From Pseudomonadota bacterium (GTDB taxonomy: Bacteria; Pseudomonadota; Alphaproteobacteria; Acetobacterales; Acetobacteraceae): DNA of 12,050 bases. Numbering within the stretch: the stretch's first letter is position 1; every line of letters starts with the position of its first letter. Location: contig JAKBAQ010000061.1 in NCBI GenBank assembly GCA_021808985.1, forward strand, positions 1 to 12,050, read 5' to 3'. Of the stretch, positions 1 to 6,172 are shown piece by piece. Under the pieces are notes generated by a model that ran no database searches, was not told the DNA's origin, and saw nothing but the letters and a program-made list of their open reading frames with translations. The position numbers and the translations under genes are program-made.

Positions 1-405
1 TCCAGCGTCCCCGCCTCCGCCTTCGGCGGCGCCGTGGCGCCGGATCTGTCCAGCATTGAAAGCGCCCGCCCGCACGGCCTGCGCTATATCTACAACCTGC
101 TCACCGGCTACGCCGCCGCCCCCGCCGACGTCACCCTGCTGCCCGGCCGGTTCTACAACACCGCCTATCCCGGCCAGCAGATCGCGATGCCCCAGCCCCT
201 CAAGGGCAACGATGTCACCTACGCTGACGGCACCCCCGCCACCCTGCAGCAGGAAGCCTCCGACGTATCCGCCTTCCTCGCCTGGTCGGCGGACCCGAAC
301 CTTGACGCCCGCCACGAGATCGGCGTGCGCGCCCTAATCTTCCTTGTGTTCCTCAGCATCATCGCCATCGCCACCAAGCGCAAAATCTGGCGCGAGACGA
401 TCTGA
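1..405 (+). CDS. petC: Cytochrome c1, C-terminal part (bc1 complex), partial at left edge
   Basis: This is the 3' end of a cytochrome c1 gene, the membrane-anchored c-type haem subunit of the ubiquinol-cytochrome c reductase (complex III), which passes electrons from the Rieske protein to soluble or membrane cytochromes c. The reading frame is open from base 1. The CXXCH haem site must lie upstream, outside the window. Visible family features, in order, are GGAVAPDLSSI (compare the usual GGA-PPDLS), RYIYNLLTGY, YPGQQIAMPQPL, VTYADGTPATLQQ and DVSAFLAWSADP. The Met codon at 187-189 in IAMP is the expected sixth haem ligand. The C-terminus has one hydrophobic helix (RALIFLVFLSIIAIA) followed by a basic cytoplasmic tail, KRKIW, which is the standard c1 anchor. 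An ATG/GTG-type start inside this stretch (for example the GTG at 34) is not a true start. petA and petB probably lie upstream. Confidence 0.93.
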   Translation, partial: SSVPASAFGGAVAPDLSSIESARPHGLRYIYNLLTGYAAAPADVTLLPGRFYNTAYPGQQIAMPQPLKGNDVTYADGTPATLQQEASDVSAFLAWSADPNLDARHEIGVRALIFLVFLSIIAIATKRKIWRETI

Positions 406-434
406 AACCAACGAACCCGGGCCAAACCACCAGC

Positions 435-467
435 AAAACGGCGCCTCGCCAGAGGCGCCGTTTTTCT
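435..467 (+). terminator. Rho-independent terminator after petC
   Basis: A perfect 9-bp GC-rich stem, CGGCGCCTC (439-447) against GAGGCGCCG (452-460), closes on a 4-nt loop, GCCA. It is preceded by AAAA and followed by TTTTTCTTT. The flanking A and T runs can extend the stem. It lies about 30 bp after the petC stop codon and ends the petC transcript before mtnP. Confidence 0.93.
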
Positions 468-536
468 TTCCCCATGGTCAAACCCGCCCGAAAACCCTAA
501 ACCGGCGCAAATTCATTTTGCACGAAGGGCGCAGGC

Positions 537-1415
<879 letters not shown>

Positions 1416-1457
1416 GAAACTTTTTTAACCGCCTTCTCTTATAAAAAACTGAAATTA

Positions 1458-1556
1458 TTAAAAATTTTTGCGGGGTTTGGGGAGCTTTTTATAAAAAGCT
1501 CCCCAAGACTCTGGCCCTTTTTTGCAAAAAAGGGCCAGACCCCAAAAAACTTTTAA
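1458..1556. repeat. Composite palindromic intergenic element (REP/MITE-like), possible bidirectional terminator
   Basis: Between convergent mtnP and lysE lies an AT-rich stretch with nested symmetry. Palindrome 1 (1477-1506) is 30 bp and perfect: TTGGGGAGCTTTTT, then AT, then its complement. Palindrome 2 (1510-1539) is also 30 bp and perfect: TCTGGCCCTTTTTTG and its complement. Flanking both are imperfect outer inverted arms at 1458-1480 and 1535-1556. The left arm reads TTAAAAATTTTT, GC, GGGGTTTGG. The right arm, read on the other strand, is TTAAAAGTTTTTTGGGGTCTGG. They differ by two substitutions and a small indel. The element could fold as two hairpins or as one long outer stem. The T-runs lie inside the stems, so it is not a canonical terminator in either direction, although its position between two gene ends suggests it works as one. 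No coding sequence or transposase is present. Confidence 0.8.
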
Positions 1557-1569
1557 GAATTATCCTTCC

Positions 1570-2190
1570 CTAACTTAGCGCCCCCCACACCAGGCTGGCG
1601 GCGATGGCGAACATGATCACCGCGATCACGCCATCAAGCACCCGCCACGCCACGGGCCGGGCGAATACCGGCCCCAACAGCCGCGCGCCAAAGCCCAGCA
1701 GCGAGAACCACAGCGCCGAAGCCGCGATCGCCCCCAGCGTATAAGCCACGCGCGCCGCGCCCGGATACCGCCCTGCAATCCCCCCCACCAGCACCACCGT
1801 ATCCAAATACACATGCGGGTTGAGCAGCGAAACCGCGAGCACCGTGCGCGCCGCCTGCGCCGGGCTCAGCCGCGCGCCATCGGTCGGCATCAAACTCCCC
1901 GGATGCAGCGCCCGCCGGATGGCCAGCAGCCCATACCCGGCGATAAACGCCGCCCCCGCCCAGGAGATCACCTTCAGCACCCCCGCATGCGCATGCACGA
2001 ACCCGCCAAACCCCGCGGTCCCGGCAATCACCAGCGTGGCGTCAATCCCGATGGCGATGCTCACCAGCAGCCCCACATTGGCCCGCAGCAGCCCCTGCCG
2101 GAGAATGAACGCGTTCTGTGCGCCAATCGCCACGATCAACCCGGCCATGAGCGCGAAACCGGCCAGCGCCGGGGCAAGCAAATTATTCAT
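1570..2190 (-). CDS. LysE/ArgO-family amino acid exporter
   Basis: A 206-residue inner-membrane protein, the normal size for LysE-type exporters (about 200-210 residues), which expel lysine, arginine or other basic amino acids using the membrane potential. Visible signatures are GAQNAFILRQG at residues 23-33, diagnostic of the LysE/ArgO (YggA) branch, and SLLNPHVYLDT at 121-131, the conserved Asn-Pro helix. About six hydrophobic segments can be picked out (roughly 5-25, 38-65, 72-91, 115-139, 147-175 and 183-203). The start codon is ATG at 2190-2188. A GAGGG lies 12 nt upstream, rather far for a strong ribosome site. The family often sits next to a LysR-type activator (LysG/ArgP), but none is present here; the divergent neighbour is marC. 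The exact substrate cannot be told from sequence. Confidence 0.92.
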   Translation of the reverse strand: MNNLLAPALAGFALMAGLIVAIGAQNAFILRQGLLRANVGLLVSIAIGIDATLVIAGTAGFGGFVHAHAGVLKVISWAGAAFIAGYGLLAIRRALHPGSLMPTDGARLSPAQAARTVLAVSLLNPHVYLDTVVLVGGIAGRYPGAARVAYTLGAIAASALWFSLLGFGARLLGPVFARPVAWRVLDGVIAVIMFAIAASLVWGALS

Positions 2191-2221
2191 GGCCGCTGCT
2201 TACCCTCATGGCCTTCCCCCG

Positions 2222-2240
2222 GGCAAGCTGCTAGCCTGCC
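2222..2240. other. Small imperfect hairpin just upstream of marC
   Basis: GGCAAGCT (2222-2229), loop GCT, then AGCCTGCC (2233-2240) form an 8-bp stem with one mismatch, ending 3 nt before the marC ATG. It occupies the place where a ribosome-binding site would be. The 53-bp lysE-marC gap otherwise holds no promoter box that I can recognise on either strand. Confidence 0.35.
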
Positions 2241-2243
2241 GGC

Positions 2244-2921
2244 ATGACCCTCACCGGCGCGCTCGCGGCTTTCCTGCTCGCCTTTCCGGCGCTGTTCTCC
2301 ATCGTCAACCCGCTGGGCGGGGCGATCATTTTCAACGAGGTCACCACCCAGCAATCGCACACGCAGCGCGTCGCGCTGGCCCGCCGCGTGGCGGTATACT
2401 CCACCCTGGTCATGCTGGTCTCGCTCTGGGCCGGCACCTACATTCTCAGCTTCTTCGGCATTTCGCTCAACGCCCTGCGCATCGCCGGCGGCATCGTCGT
2501 CTCCCTGCGCGCCTATGAGATGCTCTCCGCGCCTGACACCACCTCCGCCCGCAAGGAGCAGGAAGCCCGCCCGGTCAGCGAATCGCACAACCAGGATCTT
2601 GCCGGCTTCGCCTTCTTTCCGCTCACCCTGCCCTTCACCACCGGCCCCGGCACCATCGCCGTCGCGGTCTCCCTCGGCACCGTCCGGCCAGACGGCCTGT
2701 CCGCCATGGCCGCCTTTTATGCCGGCGCCAGCCTCGCGGTGCTCACCCTGTCCATCCTCATCTGGCTCTCCTACACCACGGCTGACCGCATGGCAGCCAT
2801 CCTCGGCACCGTCGGGCGCCAGGTCACCGCCCGCATCGCGGCGTTCCTGCTGCTTGGCATCGGCGTGCAGATCGCCCTCTCCGGCATCATTCCCGTATTG
2901 CACGAGGCGCTGGGCAGATAG
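2244..2921 (+). CDS. marC: MarC-family (UPF0056) integral membrane protein
   Basis: A 225-residue polytopic membrane protein of the MarC/UPF0056 family (about 200-220 residues usual, six membrane segments). Its transport function is unproven; the name comes from the E. coli mar locus, where MarC was later found not to cause multiple antibiotic resistance. Family motifs are FSIVNPLGG (18-26) and FFPLTLPFTTGPGTIA (124-139), the paired Asn/Pro- and Gly-Pro-Gly-bearing half repeats. Hydrophobic segments lie near 5-30, 48-70, 76-95, 120-145, 153-177 and 195-217. The hydrophilic loop at 96-118 separates the two halves. An in-frame TAG at 2232-2234 rules out any upstream start. The ATG at 2244 has no clear Shine-Dalgarno site and is preceded by a small hairpin. 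It lies 49 bp before marR without a visible terminator, but marR has its own operator. Confidence 0.9.
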   Translation: MTLTGALAAFLLAFPALFSIVNPLGGAIIFNEVTTQQSHTQRVALARRVAVYSTLVMLVSLWAGTYILSFFGISLNALRIAGGIVVSLRAYEMLSAPDTTSARKEQEARPVSESHNQDLAGFAFFPLTLPFTTGPGTIAVAVSLGTVRPDGLSAMAAFYAGASLAVLTLSILIWLSYTTADRMAAILGTVGRQVTARIAAFLLLGIGVQIALSGIIPVLHEALGR

Positions 2922-2940
2922 GCGTAAAAGCCAGGTGTAA

Positions 2941-2960
2941 ATTATAAGCGCGCTTATAAT
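2941..2960. promoter_or_regulatory. Perfect 20-bp palindrome, putative MarR operator
   Basis: ATTATAAGCG followed at once by its exact reverse complement, CGCTTATAAT, 11 nt before the marR start. MarR dimers typically bind palindromes of this size in their own promoter. The right half contains the -10 box TATAAT, so repressor binding would block RNA polymerase directly. Assigning it to this MarR is inference from position and symmetry. Confidence 0.82.
2955..2960 (+). promoter_or_regulatory. Putative -10 box of the marR-emrAB promoter
   Basis: An exact TATAAT sits 10 nt before the marR ATG. A start of transcription about 7 nt downstream would leave a leader of only a few bases, and no Shine-Dalgarno sequence is visible before the ATG. 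I see no good -35 box 16-18 nt upstream (the sequence there is near CCAGGTG). As the operator is palindromic, the same box also reads on the minus strand. Confidence 0.5.
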
Positions 2961-2970
2961 GTAGTGCGCT

Positions 2971-3432
2971 ATGAGCCAAGAATTTGACCGCGACATGTTC
3001 ATCCTGCTGCACGACGTCGCCCGGCTGATCCGCGTCGAGGCCGACAAGCGCGCCCGCGTAATGGGCATGACCCGCGCGCAATGGAGCCTGCTGCTGCGCC
3101 TCGCCCGCAATCCCGGCCTCAGCCAGAAGGAAGTCGCCGATCTTCTGGAGGTCGAGCCGATCTCGGTGGCCCGCCTGGTGGACCGTCTGGAAGCCGCCGG
3201 CCTGGTGGAGCGCCGCGCCGACGAGCAGGACCGGCGCATCTGGCGTCTCCACCTGCTCCCCCGGGCCACGGCCAAGCTGGAGGAAATCAACCACCAATGG
3301 GGCTGCCTCGCCGCCTTCATCATCGATGGCATCCCCAACCCCACGCGCGAGACCATCATTGACGGCCTGCAGCGCATGAAAACCAACCTATTGCAGGCCC
3401 CGCCTGCCACCACACTCAAGGAGTCGGCATAA
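2971..3432 (+). CDS. MarR-family transcriptional regulator of the emrAB operon
   Basis: A 153-residue winged-helix regulator of the MarR/SlyA/EmrR family (usual length 140-160), predicted to bind DNA as a dimer and to release it when a phenolic or drug-like ligand is bound. The N-terminal and C-terminal helices (residues 5-30 and 100-142) form the dimer interface. The helix-turn-helix is SQKEVADLLEVEPISVARLV (51-70), with its recognition helix around 63-75. The wing is RADEQDRRIWRLHL (82-95) and carries the conserved Asp-Arg-Arg. It is the first gene of an operon with a multidrug exporter: its TAA overlaps the emrA ATG by 1 nt (TAATG). The perfect palindrome in its promoter points to autorepression together with emrAB. 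The start at 2971 follows the -10 box so closely that leaderless translation is possible. Confidence 0.93.
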   Translation: MSQEFDRDMFILLHDVARLIRVEADKRARVMGMTRAQWSLLLRLARNPGLSQKEVADLLEVEPISVARLVDRLEAAGLVERRADEQDRRIWRLHLLPRATAKLEEINHQWGCLAAFIIDGIPNPTRETIIDGLQRMKTNLLQAPPATTLKESA

Positions 3433-4538
3433 TGTCCCAGGCAAACACCATCGCACGGGAGAAATCGGCTCAGCCAGACCGCCCAGGCGCCGCGGCGGTC
3501 CGGCGCATCAACCGCAACCGTCTGCTGCGCCCAGCACTCATGCTGGGCGGCGTGCTGTTCGTCGTCCTCGCCACGCTCATCTTCTGGCTCACTGGCGGCC
3601 GCTATGTCAGCTCTGACGACACCTATGTCGACGCCGCCAAGGTCTCCCTCTCCACTGATGTCTCCGGCCTGGTCGCGCAGGTCTATGTGCATGACAACCA
3701 GCACGTCACCGCCGGCCAGCCGCTGTTCAGCCTCAGCCAGACCGGCTTCACCATCGCCGTCGCCGCCGCGCGCGCCCAGCTCGCCCAGGCCGTGCTGGAC
3801 GTAAAGGCCGCCAAGCGCGCCTACGCCCAGGCCCTGGCCCTGATCGGCCAGCAGCAGATCCAAATCGCCAAGGACCAGGCCGACCTCGCCCGCTTCGCCG
3901 CCGTGGTCCGCAATGGCGGCGTCACCCGCTCAACCTTCGACGACGCGCAATTCGCCCTCGAGGCCGACCAGGCCAGGCTCGACGAGCTGGAACAGGCCGC
4001 CGGCCTGCAACTCGCCAAACTCTCCGGCAACGCCAACATCCCGGTGGCCGACACACCCGCCTACCAAAGCGCCGCGGCCGTGCTCAACAACGCCCTGGTC
4101 GCCCAGAAGGACAGCGTCGTGCGCGCCCCCTATTCCGGCTACGTCACCCAGGTGGAACAGCTGCAGCCGGGCATGTACCTGCCCGCCGGCACCGCCGCCT
4201 TCGGCCTGGTCTCCGATACCGACGTCTTCATCACCAGCCAGCCGAAGGAAGACCAGCTCACCTGGGTGCGCGACGGCCAGAACGTCACCATCACCGTTGA
4301 CAGCTACCCAGGCCAAACCTGGAAGGGCGTGGTGGAGAGCATCAGCCCGGCCAGCGGCTCGGAATTCTCCATCCTCCCGGCGCAAAACTCCTCGGGCAAC
4401 TGGGTCAAGGTGGTGCAGCGCATCCCCGTGCGCGTCAAAATCACCTCCGGCCCGGCCGGCTTCCAGCTGCGTGACGGCATGAGCGCCGAAATCTCCATCG
4501 ACACGAAGCACCACAGGCACCTTTCGGACCTTTTCTGA
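3432..4538 (+). CDS. emrA: HlyD/EmrA-family membrane fusion protein of a multidrug exporter
   Basis: A 368-residue periplasmic adaptor (EmrA/HlyD type) linking the inner-membrane MFS pump to an outer-membrane channel. In order: a cytoplasmic basic N-terminus, one membrane anchor (33-53, LMLGGVLFVVLATLIFW), the first lipoyl half (about 70-105, with SLSTDVSGLVAQVYVHDNQHV), an alpha-helical coiled-coil hairpin rich in Ala, Gln and Asp (about 107-198), the second lipoyl half (about 225-260, with VVRAPYSGYV), and a beta-barrel domain (262-355). The barrel contains the stretch SPASGSEFSILPAQNSSG at 305-322, characteristic of EmrA-type adaptors. AAGGAG at 3418-3423 is a good ribosome site for the ATG at 3432. 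The marR and emrB frames overlap it by 1 nt at each end, so translation is probably coupled. No TolC-like channel gene follows, so one elsewhere in the genome is presumably used. Confidence 0.94.
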   Translation: MSQANTIAREKSAQPDRPGAAAVRRINRNRLLRPALMLGGVLFVVLATLIFWLTGGRYVSSDDTYVDAAKVSLSTDVSGLVAQVYVHDNQHVTAGQPLFSLSQTGFTIAVAAARAQLAQAVLDVKAAKRAYAQALALIGQQQIQIAKDQADLARFAAVVRNGGVTRSTFDDAQFALEADQARLDELEQAAGLQLAKLSGNANIPVADTPAYQSAAAVLNNALVAQKDSVVRAPYSGYVTQVEQLQPGMYLPAGTAAFGLVSDTDVFITSQPKEDQLTWVRDGQNVTITVDSYPGQTWKGVVESISPASGSEFSILPAQNSSGNWVKVVQRIPVRVKITSGPAGFQLRDGMSAEISIDTKHHRHLSDLF

Positions 4539-6103
4539 TGCCCCCCGAACAGTCCGCCGCCGGCGAGGACACCCCAAACCGGGCCCTGCTCACCATCTGC
4601 CTGATGATCGCGACGCTGATGCAGGCGCTCGACACCACCATCGCCAACGTGGCCCTGCCCTACATGCAGGGCACGCTGTCCGCCTCCTATGACCAGATCA
4701 CCTGGGTGCTGACCTCCTACGTCGTCATGGCCGCGATCATGACGGCCCCAGTCGGCTGGCTCTCCGCGCGCTTTGGCCGCAAAAACCTGTTCATCGCCTG
4801 CCTGGTGGGCTTCACCATCACCTCCATGCTCTGCGGCCTCGCCGGATCGCTGAACCAGATCGTCATCTACCGCCTGCTGCAAGGCGCCTTCGGCGCCGCC
4901 CTGGTGCCGCTCAGCCAGTCCACCATGATGGACATCTACCCCGCCTCCCAGCGCGGCACCGCCATGTCCGTCTGGGGCATGGGCGTCATGCTCGGCCCCA
5001 TCCTGGGGCCAACCCTGGGCGGCTACCTCACCTCGAATTTTGACTGGCGCTACGTCTTCTTCGTCAACCTGCCCTTCGGCATCGCCGCCATCTCCGGGCT
5101 GGCGCTGCTCATGCCCAAGGCAAAGCCCCGCGGCACCGGCAAGTTTGACTGGACGGGCTTCGCCGTCCTCTCCCTCGCCCTCTCCGGGCTGCAAATCGCG
5201 CTGGACCGCGGCCAAGAGCTGGACTGGCTCTCCTCACCCACCATCATCGCCTGCTTCACCCTCGCCGCCCTCGGCTTCTACCTGTTCACGGTGCACATGC
5301 TCACCGGCCGCAACACCTTCATCCCGCCCGCCGTGTTCGAAGACCGCAACTTCCTCGCCGCCCTCATCACCATGGGCTCGGTCGGCATGGTGCTGCTCGC
5401 CTCCTCCGCGCTGCTGGCGCCCTATCTTGAGAATCTCGGCAACTACCCGGTCGCCACCGCCGGCCTCGTCATGGCCCCGCGCGGGGTGGGCACCATGGCC
5501 GCCATGCTCATCGCCGGCCGGCTGGTCAACCGCACCGACGCCCGCCTCCTCATGCTCTTCGGCTACATCGTGCTCGGCGTCTCCATCTACATGCAGATCG
5601 GCTGGACCCCCGACGTCCCCGAATCCTACATCGCCCTCACCATCGGCATCCAGGGCTTCGGCCTGGGCTTCGTCTTCGTGCCGCTGCAGGTCATCGCCTT
5701 TTACACACTCCCCGCCGAGCTTCGCACCCAGGGCGCCTCGCTGCTCAGCCTGGTGCGCAATGTCGGCAGCGCGGTGGGCATTTCCGTCACCTCCGCCCTG
5801 CTCAGCCACGCCACCCAATATGTCCACGCCAACCTGGCCCAGTTCATCACCCCCTTCAGCCGGCGGCTGCAAACCGGCGGCATGGTCAGCCACCTGCTCA
5901 ACCCCGCCACCCCCAGCGGCGCCGCACTGCTCGATTCCATGATCAACACCCAGGCGCAGATCATTGCCTACATGGACGATTATAAGTTCATGCTCTTCAG
6001 CACCATTCCGGCCATGGCCTGCCTTTTGCTCATGCGCCGTCCCGAAATCAGCCGCCCCGAAATCAGCCGCCCCGCCGCGCTCGACCACGCCGCCTTCGAA
6101 TAA
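4538..6103 (+). CDS. emrB: DHA2-family MFS multidrug efflux pump (EmrB/QacA type)
   Basis: A 521-residue, roughly 14-helix proton-drug antiporter of the major facilitator superfamily, DHA2 branch. Motifs: LDTTIANVALP (31-41, DHA2 signature in helix 1), GWLSARFGRKNLF (73-85, motif A), RLLQGAFGA (112-120, motif B region) and GVMLGPILGPTLGGYL (149-164, antiporter motif C in helix 5). The length matches EmrB (about 510 residues). It works with the EmrA adaptor encoded just upstream (TGATG overlap). The natural substrates cannot be deduced; relatives export hydrophobic uncouplers, phenolics and antibiotics. The C-terminal tail carries PEISR twice, from an exact 15-bp tandem duplication. No terminator is visible in the 66 bp before the next gene. 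Confidence 0.94.
   Translation: MPPEQSAAGEDTPNRALLTICLMIATLMQALDTTIANVALPYMQGTLSASYDQITWVLTSYVVMAAIMTAPVGWLSARFGRKNLFIACLVGFTITSMLCGLAGSLNQIVIYRLLQGAFGAALVPLSQSTMMDIYPASQRGTAMSVWGMGVMLGPILGPTLGGYLTSNFDWRYVFFVNLPFGIAAISGLALLMPKAKPRGTGKFDWTGFAVLSLALSGLQIALDRGQELDWLSSPTIIACFTLAALGFYLFTVHMLTGRNTFIPPAVFEDRNFLAALITMGSVGMVLLASSALLAPYLENLGNYPVATAGLVMAPRGVGTMAAMLIAGRLVNRTDARLLMLFGYIVLGVSIYMQIGWTPDVPESYIALTIGIQGFGLGFVFVPLQVIAFYTLPAELRTQGASLLSLVRNVGSAVGISVTSALLSHATQYVHANLAQFITPFSRRLQTGGMVSHLLNPATPSGAALLDSMINTQAQIIAYMDDYKFMLFSTIPAMACLLLMRRPEISRPEISRPAALDHAAFE
6041..6070. repeat. 15-bp tandem duplication in the emrB 3' end
   Basis: CCCGAAATCAGCCGC occurs twice head-to-tail (6041-6055 and 6056-6070), adding an in-frame PEISR copy to the cytoplasmic tail of EmrB. 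It fits a replication-slippage duplication, with no effect on the membrane domain. Confidence 0.9.
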
Positions 6104-6105
6104 TC

Positions 6106-6138
6106 CCCCGCCCCACCAGTCGACAACCCCGCCCCACC
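6106..6138. repeat. 12-bp direct repeat in the emrB-glycosyltransferase gap
   Basis: CCCCGCCCCACC occurs at 6106-6117 and again at 6127-6138, a 21-bp period (two helical turns). It lies about 30-60 bp before the next start codon. It may be a regulator site or just C-rich low-complexity sequence. No promoter boxes are recognised nearby. Confidence 0.4.
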
Positions 6139-6155
6139 TGCCGCATGGTGGCGCC

Positions 6156-6172
6156 GGAGGGCGCGAGCATTG
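6156..6172 (+). promoter_or_regulatory. Shine-Dalgarno site deciding a TTG start
   Basis: GGAGG (6156-6160) lies 9 nt before TTG (6170-6172), the best-supported start of the large glycosyltransferase gene. The next in-frame ATG (6197) has no comparable site. The GGAG also forms the loop of a 5-bp hairpin, GCGCC (6151-6155) against GGCGC (6160-6164). Confidence 0.65.

Noticed and set aside
507..521. GCAAA-TTCAT-TTTGC inverted repeat before mtnP as an operator
   Set aside because: A 5-bp arm is too short to distinguish from chance, and no promoter boxes are associated.
1477..1539. CRISPR array or integron attC site suggested by neighbouring palindromes
   Set aside because: There are only two different palindromes, no repeated unit with spacers, no cas genes or integrase, and no attC R/L core motifs.
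2187..3863. 558-residue open frame on the minus strand across marC, marR and emrA
   Set aside because: It runs antisense through three genes with clear families, crosses the marR operator, and its product is low-complexity without motifs.
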